Shown here: positions 51,644 to 58,752 of the stretch, piece after piece
Numbering within the stretch: the stretch's first letter is position 1
Layout: each line of letters starts with the position of its first letter
Source: JBGANR01 sp044222225
GTDB taxonomy: Bacteria > Actinomycetota > Actinomycetes > Mycobacteriales > Mycobacteriaceae
Assembly: GCA_044222225.1 (NCBI GenBank)
Contig: JBGANR010000010.1
Location: forward strand, 83,534 to 147,533
Length of the DNA: 64,000 bases
Reading direction: 5' to 3'
Translations under genes and position numbers: made by a program
Notes under the pieces: generated by a model
The model's input: the letters and a program-made list of their open reading frames with translations, nothing else
Told to the model about the DNA's origin: nothing
The model's database searches: none

Positions 51644-51663
51644 TTTCGCCGTATTTCAATGGG

Positions 51664-52161
51664 ATGGACATGAAACAGCCGTTCGAAACCGTGGTCGTGG
51701 ACCACGGCGCCACCGTGCTGCGTGTGTGTCGTGCACTCCTCGGAGTGGACGGCGCGGACGACGCATGGTCGGAGACGTTCCTGGCCGCGATGCGCGCCTA
51801 TCCGGACCTCCCGGAGAGCGCGAACGTCGAGGCCTGGCTCGTCACCATCGCGCGTCGCAAGGCGATCGATGTCCACCGTGCGGCGAAACGAGGCCCGCTG
51901 CCGGTGGACGAGCTGCCCGAGGCCCCGACCGCACTGGGGATCCCCGGCGCCGGCGACGCCGACGTATGGGAGTTCGTCGGCAGGTTGCCGGCGAAGCAGC
52001 GGCAGGCGATCGCTTTCCGATACCTCGTCGGGATGTCGTACGCGGAGATCGCGGCGATTCTCGGCGGCACCGTCGACGCGGCGCGACGGGCCTCGGCCGA
52101 CGGGCTCAAGAACCTGAGAAAGAGTTATCCGGGGGTAGACGTGAAAGGGGCGAGATCATGA
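51664..52161 (+). CDS. Short RNA polymerase sigma factor linked to ogt
   Basis: Sigma-70-family protein of 165 residues. Region 2 is around DDAWSETFLAAMRAYPDLP and WLVTIARRKAIDVHR; region 4 is LPAKQRQAIAFRYLVGMSYA with the helix-turn-helix EIAAILGGTVDAARRASADG. There is no anti-sigma gene. ATG 51664, or ATG 51670 two codons later, starts the conserved part. The ogt start overlaps its stop (ATGA), so the factor is translationally coupled to an alkylation-repair enzyme and may control an alkylation response. Confidence 0.85.
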   Translation: MDMKQPFETVVVDHGATVLRVCRALLGVDGADDAWSETFLAAMRAYPDLPESANVEAWLVTIARRKAIDVHRAAKRGPLPVDELPEAPTALGIPGAGDADVWEFVGRLPAKQRQAIAFRYLVGMSYAEIAAILGGTVDAARRASADGLKNLRKSYPGVDVKGARS

Positions 52162-52769
52162 ACGATGTCCGCCACGAGGACGACCTCGCGATGTCGGCGC
52201 CCATCACCACGGGGACGCTGGCCCTGCTGCACAGCAGATTGGAGAAGGCCGCCCAGGCGGAGGGTCTCCTCGATGTCGCCTACACGACCGTGGACAGCCC
52301 GGTCGGGAGGCTGCTGCTCGCGTCGACGCCGAAGGGCCTGATCCGCGTCGCGTTCGCGAGCGAGGACCACGACCGGGTGTTGGAGAGCCTGGCGGAGAAG
52401 ATCAGCCCCCGCGTTCTGCGGGCTCCGAAGCGGCTCGACACGGCTGCCCGCGAGCTCGACGAGTACTTCGGCCACCGGCGCAAGGCGTTCGACCTCGACC
52501 TGGATCTGTCCCTGTCGCGTGGCTTCCGCCGGCTCGTGCAGGAGCATCTGCCGAACATCGGCTACGGGCAGACCCGCAGCTACAAGGAGATGGCCGAGAT
52601 GGTCGGCAACCCGAAGGCCGTGCGCGCCGTCGGTACCGCCTGCGCGACCAACCCGCTCCCGGTCGTCGTGCCGTGCCACCGAGTGCTCCGCACGGACGGC
52701 TCGCTCGGCGGCTACATCGGCGGACTCGAGGCCAAGACCGCCCTGCTCGAGCTGGAGGCCGCGGTGTGA
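52158..52769 (+). CDS. ogt: Methylated-DNA-protein-cysteine methyltransferase
   Basis: Suicide repair protein of 203 residues that transfers the alkyl group from O6-methylguanine to its own cysteine. The active site is VVPCHRVLRTDGSLGGYIGG (Cys about 173); the helix-turn-helix GQTRSYKEMAEMVGNPKAVR contains the arginine finger. Residues 1-30 are an N-terminal extension. ATG 52158 overlaps the stop of the sigma-factor gene. Confidence 0.93.
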   Translation: MNDVRHEDDLAMSAPITTGTLALLHSRLEKAAQAEGLLDVAYTTVDSPVGRLLLASTPKGLIRVAFASEDHDRVLESLAEKISPRVLRAPKRLDTAARELDEYFGHRRKAFDLDLDLSLSRGFRRLVQEHLPNIGYGQTRSYKEMAEMVGNPKAVRAVGTACATNPLPVVVPCHRVLRTDGSLGGYIGGLEAKTALLELEAAV

Positions 52770-52826
52770 GCCCGGATGATCCCGCGGCCGCTGCTCGTCG
52801 CGCGCGTCACGGGACGATCGCCCGCG

Positions 52827-53783
52827 TCACGGGACGATGACGATGCGTTCGGTGCTGCTGCCCTCGGCCCAGGCCGATTCGACCGCGCTCAACGGGACCG
52901 GGCGCGCGGTGGTCTCGACGGTGCCGGTGAGGACCTCGCGGGCGAGGGCCTCGACTTCCGTGCGGTAGGCGTGGGGTTCGACCGAGCCCTGGCCGGAGCC
53001 GAGGAGTCGGAGGTCGACGGCGCGGAGAGCCGCGGACGGGATGGACGATTCGAGTCCGGCGGCGGAGCCGATCTGGATCCACGTCAGGGGCTGCTCGTCG
53101 CGGGTGCGGTGCGGGACGATCGCGTAGAGGGCGGTGCGGGTCGGCTCGCCCCAGAGGAAGTCGAGGACCACGTCGACGTCCTTGCCGGCTTCGGCCAGTC
53201 GCCGCGTGACCGCGTCGGGGGCGCCGTCGAGTTCGACGAGGCGGGTTGCTCCGTATCGGGCGAGGTCGTGCATGCGGTCGGCGCGGCGTCCGGCGGCGAT
53301 GATGTCGCCCGCACCGAGGCGCCGGGCGATCTGGACCGCGGCGCGGCCGGCGTTTCCGGTGGCGCCGAGGATCAGGACGCTCTGCCCGCGGCGGAACGTG
53401 ACCCGCCGGCGCAGCGCGACCCACGACGCCATCGCCGGATTCATCACGGCGGCGATCAGCACCGGGTCGGCGTTCTCCGGCAGCGGGACTGCGCGACGCA
53501 GGTCGATCGCGACCCGTTCGGCCATGGCGCCCTTGCTGGTGTCCGGGAGGAGGAAGTAGACCGGCGAGCCGTCCGGCAGGCGCCCGACGCCGTCGATCCC
53601 GGGGATCAGGGGCAGTTCTCCGGTGCTGGTGTAGTGCGACCCGGCGGCCTGTGAACGCACCCGCGGTGAGAGTGCCGCCGCGAGGACGTCGACGACGACC
53701 TCATTCCTCCCCGACGCCGTCGGCTCGGGAGCGTCGGTGTAGCGGGGGTTCTCGCCGAACGCGGTCACGACTGCTGCCTTCAT
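52827..53783 (-). CDS. MDR-type oxidoreductase (quinone oxidoreductase-like)
   Basis: Zinc-independent medium-chain dehydrogenase/reductase of 318 residues. The GroES-like N-terminal domain (to ~120) lacks the zinc-binding cysteines. The Rossmann domain shows LILGATGNAGRAAVQIARRL with the nucleotide-binding AxxGxxG-type motif and AAGRRADR, whose basic residues favour NADP(H). ATG 53783 has GAGGAG upstream. Divergent from a marR gene with a shared operator, so expression is probably induced when the MarR ligand appears. Substrate likely a quinone or unsaturated carbonyl. Confidence 0.87.
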   Translation of the reverse strand: MKAAVVTAFGENPRYTDAPEPTASGRNEVVVDVLAAALSPRVRSQAAGSHYTSTGELPLIPGIDGVGRLPDGSPVYFLLPDTSKGAMAERVAIDLRRAVPLPENADPVLIAAVMNPAMASWVALRRRVTFRRGQSVLILGATGNAGRAAVQIARRLGAGDIIAAGRRADRMHDLARYGATRLVELDGAPDAVTRRLAEAGKDVDVVLDFLWGEPTRTALYAIVPHRTRDEQPLTWIQIGSAAGLESSIPSAALRAVDLRLLGSGQGSVEPHAYRTEVEALAREVLTGTVETTARPVPLSAVESAWAEGSSTERIVIVP

Positions 53784-53797
53784 GATCCACTCCTCAT

Positions 53798-53852
53798 CTA
53801 CTTGGTGTCACAAACTAAACTACTTGGTGACACCAAGTAGATCAACTAGGGT
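53798..53852. promoter_or_regulatory. Interlocked divergent promoters with MarR operators
   Basis: A perfect palindrome (CTACTTGGTG, A, CACCAAGTAG) spans 53820-53840; a second, half-conserved site with the same left arm spans 53798-53818, centres 22 bases apart. Rightward promoter for marR: TTGGTG at 53824-53829, 17-base spacer, TAGGGT at 53847-53852. Leftward promoter for the oxidoreductase: TTGATC (complement of 53840-53845), 17-base spacer, TAGTTT (complement of 53817-53822). Both promoters overlap the palindrome, so a bound repressor would shut both. Confidence 0.75.
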
Positions 53853-53859
53853 GTTCGGT

Positions 53860-54297
53860 ATGACGCAGGAGCAGGCCGAGGTGGAATCCGACGAGGGGGC
53901 GCTGCTGGATGCGCTGGTGCAGACGTCGTACGCCGTCATCGGTGCCATCACCGCCGTCGCCGCGCGGCACGAGTTGTCGCTGACGCTGCTGCGGGTCGTC
54001 GCGATCCTGCGTGACCGCACTCCGGCCATGTCCGAGCTCGCGGCGCACCTGGGCCTGGATCGCTCGACGATCACCGGGCTGGTCGACCGGGCGGTCCGTC
54101 GCGGTCTGATGCGCAAGATCGCCGACGAGCGAGACCGGCGATCCAGCCGGGTCGCCCTCACCGACGCCGGCCATGATCTGGCGTCGGTGTGTGCCGAAGA
54201 GATCACGCGCGAACTCGCGCTGCTGACCGCGCGGCTGACTCCGGTCCAGCGCGGCCATCTGGCCCGGCTCCTGACGGCCCTGGGCGTGGTCGGCTGA
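53860..54297 (+). CDS. MarR-family transcriptional regulator
   Basis: Dimeric winged-helix repressor of 145 residues. The DNA-binding core is MSELAAHLGLDRSTITGLVD with the wing KIADERDRRSSRVALTDAGH containing the typical DxRxxR basic motif. Flanking helices (1-45 and 110-145) form the dimer interface. ATG 53860 lies 7 bases after the -10 TAGGGT, so the mRNA is probably leaderless. It most likely represses itself and the divergent oxidoreductase through the palindrome at 53820-53840. Confidence 0.9.
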   Translation: MTQEQAEVESDEGALLDALVQTSYAVIGAITAVAARHELSLTLLRVVAILRDRTPAMSELAAHLGLDRSTITGLVDRAVRRGLMRKIADERDRRSSRVALTDAGHDLASVCAEEITRELALLTARLTPVQRGHLARLLTALGVVG

Positions 54298-54317
54298 TTC
54301 GGTCGGAAGATCTGGGG

Positions 54318-54390
54318 TGCCCCCGGCAGGATTCGAACCTGCGACACCGGCTTTAGGAGAGCCGTGCTCTATCCCCTGAGCTACGGGGGC
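54318..54390 (-). tRNA. tRNA-Arg (anticodon CCT)
   Basis: Reading the minus strand from 54390, the acceptor arm GCCCCCG pairs with CGGGGGC at the 3' end, with discriminator A at 54318. D-arm (GCTC/GAGC), anticodon stem CGGCT/AGCCG with loop CTCCTAA, and T-arm with GGTTCGAATCC are all standard. The loop gives anticodon CCT (codon AGG). No CCA is encoded. No integrated element is evident beside it. Confidence 0.96.
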
Positions 54391-54446
54391 GCGCACGTGA
54401 GACTACCGGACGGACATCCGGGGAGGCTCGCCGTCTCGCTGCGCTC

Positions 54447-54490
54447 TTGCGGTGCCGCGTCACCTGGCGCACACTGAATGAATGTTCAGT
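54447..54490 (+). promoter_or_regulatory. Promoter and operator of the TetR-ABC operon
   Basis: TTGCGG at 54447-54452, a 17-base spacer and CACACT at 54470-54475 form a plausible promoter. ACTGAA and TTCAGT (54473-54490) are exact inverted arms around a 6-base centre, overlapping the -10 and start region: a typical position for TetR autorepression. The ATG at 54478 lies inside this operator and is therefore not taken as the gene start. Confidence 0.6.
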
Positions 54491-54501
54491 CAGGCCATGT
54501 C

Positions 54502-55212
54502 GTGACCATCCCCGCCGGCACCGATCCTCCCGAGGAGACCGTCGCTCCGGGCGGTGCCGTCCCCCCCGACAACACCGCCCGGACGCGGATCATCGACGCC
54601 GCGATCGAGCTGTTCGGCCATGCCGGGTACTCCGCGACCAGCGTCAAGAAGGTCGCCGACGCCGCCGGGGTGTCCGCGGGGCTCGTCATCCATCACTTCC
54701 GGTCGAAGGACGGGTTGCGGGAGGCGTGCGACCGGCGCGTCGTCGAACTCATCAGGGCGGCCAAGACCGAGGCCGTCGCGGCGATGACCAGCGGCGGGTC
54801 GTCGATGCCGCTCCCGATGCGCTACGCCGCGCCGCTCTCGCGTTACCTCGCCCGGGCGCTCATCGACGGATCGCCGCACGTCGACGAGCTGATCGACGAC
54901 ATGATCGCCGACGCCGAGGTCTATCTGGAGCCGGCCGTCGACGCCGGAATCATGACGCCGAGCGCCAATCCGCGCGAGCGGCTCGTCCTGGTGACGATCT
55001 GGGCGCTCGGCGGGCTTGCGCTGCACCGGCAGGTGCGTCGGCTCCTCGGCGCCGATCTACTCGACCCCGATGGCGACATCACCGGCTATCTGCGTCCGGT
55101 GATGGAACTGGTGACGCAGCCGATGTTCACTCCCGAAGCCCTCACGCGGATGGCGGCGATGCTCGCCGCCGAGGACGGAGCCGACCACGAGAAAGAAGGT
55201 GAGGAGCCATGA
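54502..55212 (+). CDS. TetR-family repressor of the adjacent ABC exporter
   Basis: Regulator of 236 residues. The N-terminal helix-turn-helix is TRIIDAAIELFGHAGYSATS followed by VKKVADAAGVSAGLVIHHF; the C-terminal domain (about 90-230) is helical and would bind ligand. It resembles Rv1219c, which represses the Rv1218c-Rv1217c multidrug exporter. GTG 54502 was chosen because the earlier ATG lies in the operator. Its stop overlaps the ATPase start (ATGA). Confidence 0.87.
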   Translation: MTIPAGTDPPEETVAPGGAVPPDNTARTRIIDAAIELFGHAGYSATSVKKVADAAGVSAGLVIHHFRSKDGLREACDRRVVELIRAAKTEAVAAMTSGGSSMPLPMRYAAPLSRYLARALIDGSPHVDELIDDMIADAEVYLEPAVDAGIMTPSANPRERLVLVTIWALGGLALHRQVRRLLGADLLDPDGDITGYLRPVMELVTQPMFTPEALTRMAAMLAAEDGADHEKEGEEP

Positions 55213-56111
55213 CCGTCATCGACGTCACCGGACTCGTCAAGACGTTCGGGAAGTTCCGGGCGCTCGACGGCGTCGACCTGCATGTGCGTGAGGGGGAGGT
55301 GCACGGCTTCCTCGGCCCGAACGGCGCGGGGAAGTCGACGACGCTGCGCGTCCTGCTCGGGCTGCTGCGTCCTGACGCGGGAACGGTGCGGCTGCTCGGC
55401 GGCGACGCCTGGGCCGACGCCGTCGACCTGCACCGCAGGCTGGCGTACGTGCCGGGCGATGTCGAGCTGTGGCCGAATCTCACCGGCGGCGAGGCGATCG
55501 ACGTCCTCGCCCGGCTGCGCGGCGGCGTCGACGAGGCGCGTCGGGCCGAGCTGATCGAGCGGTTCGACCTCGACCCGTCGAAGAAGGGCCGCTCCTACTC
55601 GAAGGGCAACCGGCAGAAGGTGGCGCTCATCGCGGCGCTGTGCTCGCGCGTCGAGCTGCTTCTGCTCGACGAGCCGACGTCCGGCCTCGATCCGCTCAAA
55701 GAAGAGGTGTTTCAGCAGGTCGTGCGGGAGGCCGCCGCCGACGGGACGACGGTGCTGTTGTCCAGCCACATCCTCGCCGAGGTGGAGGCGCTGGCCGACC
55801 GGATGTCGATCGTGCGGGCGGGCCGGGTCGTCGCCGACGGCACACTCGACGACCTGCGGCACATGACGCGGACGCACATCGTCGCCCGGATCGCCGGCGA
55901 CCCGCGGGGGATCGACGGGCTGGCCGGTGTGCACGGCTTCGTGGCCGAGGCGGGCATGCTGCACTTCGATGTCGACTCCGACCGCGTCGGGAACGTCGTC
56001 GCCGACCTGTCCGCCCGCGGGATCGTCTCGCTCACGGCGTCGCCGCCCACGCTCGAGCAGATCCTCATGAGCTACTACGACGAGCCCGAGCCGGCGGGAG
56101 CGCTGCGATGA
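55209..56111 (+). CDS. ABC exporter ATPase (Rv1218c-like)
   Basis: ATPase of 300 residues. Walker A GPNGAGKST, Q-loop region YVPGDVELWPNLTGG, signature YSKGNRQKVALIAAL (SKGNRQ instead of LSGGQ, typical of this drug-exporter group), Walker B LLLLDEPTSGLDP and H-loop SSHILAE. The C-terminal ~90 residues form an accessory domain. Overlaps both neighbours by 4 bases, so the three proteins are made together. The group includes tetronasin-resistance and mycobacterial multidrug exporters. Confidence 0.9.
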   Translation: MTVIDVTGLVKTFGKFRALDGVDLHVREGEVHGFLGPNGAGKSTTLRVLLGLLRPDAGTVRLLGGDAWADAVDLHRRLAYVPGDVELWPNLTGGEAIDVLARLRGGVDEARRAELIERFDLDPSKKGRSYSKGNRQKVALIAALCSRVELLLLDEPTSGLDPLKEEVFQQVVREAAADGTTVLLSSHILAEVEALADRMSIVRAGRVVADGTLDDLRHMTRTHIVARIAGDPRGIDGLAGVHGFVAEAGMLHFDVDSDRVGNVVADLSARGIVSLTASPPTLEQILMSYYDEPEPAGALR

Positions 56112-57757
56112 CCGCCGTCGCCGCACCTGGACGTCACGGTGGGGCGCGGACGTCGCCGTGGGGCCGGGATGCCGTCGCCGGTGCCGGCGCGCTCGCCCGC
56201 GTCATCCTGCGCCGCGACCGGATCTGGCTGCCCGGCTGGCTGTACGGCATGGCGGCGTTTGTCGTCTACATCGCGGTCGCGGTGCCCCGGGTGATGTCGA
56301 GTGAGGCCGACCTGGCGAGCGTGGCCGGAATCTTCGGCGATCCCGTCGGACGGATGCTCACCGGCCCCGCCTACGGTTTCGACGCGCCGACGTACGAGCG
56401 GCTGCTGGCCGGCGGCTACGGGCTCTACTTCCTGCTGCTCATCGCCCTGGAGAACATCCTGCTCGTCTCGCGACACACCCGCGCCGACGAGCAGTCCGGC
56501 CGCGCCGAGCTGATCCGGGCCGGGGCCGTCGGACGCGCGGCACCTCTCGCGGCGGTGCTCCTCGTCGCGGTCGGGACGAACGTCGTGACGGGCGTCGTCG
56601 TCGCCGCGCTGGCGGTACTCGTCGGCGGGTTCGCGCTCACCGGCTCGCTGCTGTTCGGTGCGTCGCTGGCGGCCGTCGGGCTGGCGTTCGCCGGCGTCGC
56701 GGTGGTGACGGCGCAGCTCACGGAGTTCTCCCGCAGCGCGTCGGGGCTGGCGGGCGCCGTCCTGGGGGCGGCGTTCCTCGTGCGCACCATCGGCGACACG
56801 CAGCGCCAGGGCGGCTCATGGGTGTCGTGGCTCTCGCCGCTCGGCTGGGGCCAGCAGACGGCGCCGTACGTGCTCGACCGCTGGTGGCCGCTGCTGTATC
56901 CGCTCGCGATGTTCGTGGTGGGCGTCACGGTCGGGGCATCGCTCGCCGCGCGTCGCGACGTCGGGGCCGGCCTCTTCGCGGCCAAGCCCGGACGGCCGAG
57001 CGGGTCGGCCCGGCTCGGCACGCCGATCGGGCTCGCCGCGCGGTTGCAACGCGGGCTGTTGCTCGGCTGGGGCGTCGGTGTCATCGGCTGGGGCGTGCTC
57101 TTCGGCGCGTCCGTCGACGCCGTCGCGAAGGTCTCCGGCGACCTGCCGGCCGCGTACGCCGCGCTCATGGGCGCCGATCTCGTGCCCGGTTACCTGGCCT
57201 TCTCCGCGTCGTGGCTGGCCTATCTCGCGGCGGCGTACGGCGTCATGGCCGTCGCCGGCCTGCGGGCCGAGGAGGAGCAGGGCCGTGCGGAGTCGGTGCT
57301 GGCCGGGGCGGTCTCGCGGCCGGCGTGGCTCGGCTCGCACCTGCTGGTCGTGGCGGGCGGAGTCCTCGCGCTGCTCGCGGTCGGCGGTCTCGTCACGGGA
57401 CTCACCTCGTTCGCCGTGACGCATCACGCCCAGGATGTCCCGGACACGCTGGTCGCGTCGCTCAATCAGGCGGCGCCGACGCTGGTCGTCGTCGCGGTGA
57501 CGGCGCTGGCCTTCGGCCTCGCACCGCGGATCGCGGGTGCGCTCGGCTGGACGATCGTCGGCGGCTCGGTGCTGCTCGGCACGTTCGGGCCGATCCTCAA
57601 GCTCCCGGAGGCGGTGCTCGACATCGTCCCGTTCCGCCATGTCGCCCGGGTTCCGGTGGTCGGCGTCGACCCGCTGCCGATCGCGGTGCTGCTGCTCGTG
57701 GCGGCCGTCGCGGCGGCGCTGGGGCTGGCCGCCGTGCGGCGCCGCGACATCGGGTGA
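56108..57757 (+). CDS. ABC exporter permease (Rv1217c/TnrB3-like)
   Basis: Integral membrane protein of 549 residues with about twelve hydrophobic segments, a fused double-size ABC-2 permease. The two halves repeat a motif: RADEQSGRAELIRAGAVGR (about residue 130) and RAEEEQGRAESVLAGAVSR (about 390), an internal duplication typical of this family. ATG 56108 overlaps the ATPase stop. With the ATPase it would expel hydrophobic drugs or polyether-type compounds; actual substrates unknown. Confidence 0.88.
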   Translation: MTAVAAPGRHGGARTSPWGRDAVAGAGALARVILRRDRIWLPGWLYGMAAFVVYIAVAVPRVMSSEADLASVAGIFGDPVGRMLTGPAYGFDAPTYERLLAGGYGLYFLLLIALENILLVSRHTRADEQSGRAELIRAGAVGRAAPLAAVLLVAVGTNVVTGVVVAALAVLVGGFALTGSLLFGASLAAVGLAFAGVAVVTAQLTEFSRSASGLAGAVLGAAFLVRTIGDTQRQGGSWVSWLSPLGWGQQTAPYVLDRWWPLLYPLAMFVVGVTVGASLAARRDVGAGLFAAKPGRPSGSARLGTPIGLAARLQRGLLLGWGVGVIGWGVLFGASVDAVAKVSGDLPAAYAALMGADLVPGYLAFSASWLAYLAAAYGVMAVAGLRAEEEQGRAESVLAGAVSRPAWLGSHLLVVAGGVLALLAVGGLVTGLTSFAVTHHAQDVPDTLVASLNQAAPTLVVVAVTALAFGLAPRIAGALGWTIVGGSVLLGTFGPILKLPEAVLDIVPFRHVARVPVVGVDPLPIAVLLLVAAVAAALGLAAVRRRDIG

Positions 57758-57803
57758 GCGGATCAGCCTGACCGCAACCGTGCGCGGACGCCGTCGGCGC
57801 GGC

Positions 57804-57809
57804 TAGCGT
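57804..57809 (+). promoter_or_regulatory. -10 element for the FGE gene
   Basis: TAGCGT ends 6 bases before GTG 57816 and no Shine-Dalgarno sequence is present. It supports this start and therefore the unusual N-terminus of the protein. Confidence 0.55.
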
Positions 57810-57815
57810 CGGCCC

Positions 57816-58697
57816 GTGAGCTGCTGTTCCCCGTCTCGCGGGCCCGCCGAAACTCCGGCCACTGCGCCCGCCGGGCACAACGCGCCCGGGCTCGTCCCGA
57901 TACCGGGCGGGGAGTTCGTCATGGGTTCCGACGCGCCGTCGGCGTACCCCGAGGACGGCGAGGGTCCCGCGCGGCGGACGGTTGTCGCCGCGTTCGAGAT
58001 CGGCGCGACGGCGGTGACCGTCGCCGAGTTCGCCGCGTTCGTCGCCGCGACGGGGCACGTCACCGACGCGGAGCGGTTCGGCGACTCGCTCGTCTTCACC
58101 GGCATGCTGGCGCCCGACGACGTGAGCCCGGCCGTCGCTGCGACGCCTTGGTGGCGGGTGGTCGCCGGTGCAGCCTGGACGCGTCCGGCCGGACCGGGCG
58201 GGCCCGGGGCCTCCGACGACCATCCGGTGACGCACGTCTCGGCCCTGGACGCCGCGGCCTACGCGCAATGGGCCGGCGGCCGGCTGCCGACGGAGACCGA
58301 ATGGGAGTACGCCGCGCGGGGTGGGCTGGCCGGAATGGACTATCCGTGGGGCCACGAGCGCGATCCGGGCGGGTGTCCGGCGATGAACATCTTCCGGGGC
58401 GTCTTCCCCGGCCGGAACACCGCGACCGACGGCTACGCCTTCACGGCGCCGGCGGCGTCGTTCGAGCCGAACGGATTCGGGCTGTTCAATACGACCGGCA
58501 ACGTCTGGGAGCTGACGTCCGGCGCCTGGCCGGACAGCCGGGTCGCGATCCGCGGCGGCAGCTTCCTGTGCCACGAGAGCTACTGCCGGCGCTATCGGGT
58601 GAGCGCCCGGTCGGGCGTCAGCGCCGATACGAGCTCGGCGCACATCGGCTTCCGGATCGCGGCGTCCGGTCGGCGACTTCCGATCGGTGCGGCGTAA
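57816..58697 (+). CDS. Formylglycine-generating enzyme
   Basis: Copper-dependent oxidase of 293 residues that converts the cysteine of a sulfatase CxPxR motif to formylglycine. FGE-sulfatase fold: IPGGEFVMGSDAPS, AAYAQWAGGRLPTETEWEYA, NGFGLFNTTGNVWELTSG and the catalytic segment GGSFLCHESYCRRYRVSAR with both copper-binding cysteines (about 252 and 257), like the Streptomyces enzyme. Residues 4-8 are CSPSR, the same pentapeptide as its presumed target in the next gene. GTG 57816 follows a -10 hexamer. The sulfatase gene starts 55 bases downstream. Confidence 0.92.
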   Translation: MSCCSPSRGPAETPATAPAGHNAPGLVPIPGGEFVMGSDAPSAYPEDGEGPARRTVVAAFEIGATAVTVAEFAAFVAATGHVTDAERFGDSLVFTGMLAPDDVSPAVAATPWWRVVAGAAWTRPAGPGGPGASDDHPVTHVSALDAAAYAQWAGGRLPTETEWEYAARGGLAGMDYPWGHERDPGGCPAMNIFRGVFPGRNTATDGYAFTAPAASFEPNGFGLFNTTGNVWELTSGAWPDSRVAIRGGSFLCHESYCRRYRVSARSGVSADTSSAHIGFRIAASGRRLPIGAA

Positions 58698-58752
58698 ACC
58701 GGGGATCGACGCGCGCGGTTCGGCGAGGATGGCCGAGACGAAAGGCGGTGAC

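Larger units (their letters stand above)
51001..51663. other. 663-base stretch without a convincing gene
   Basis: Relatively AT-rich, especially 51120-51450. It holds a GAGGT/ACCTC dyad (51149-51161), AT-rich ATATAT-like sequence near 51170, a -10-like TAGTAT at 51307-51312, TTGACC at 51374-51379 and the dyad at 51623-51643. A hydrophobic short frame starting ATG 51357 has no ribosome-binding site and no proper end. Probably the divergent regulatory region of the DUF6131 and sigma-ogt transcripts, possibly with an unannotated small RNA. Confidence 0.5.

Noticed and set aside
53842..54396. Minus-strand protein frame through the tRNA-Arg gene
   Set aside because: Its opening residues are the translation of the tRNA itself, a known annotation artefact, and the rest is antisense to marR.
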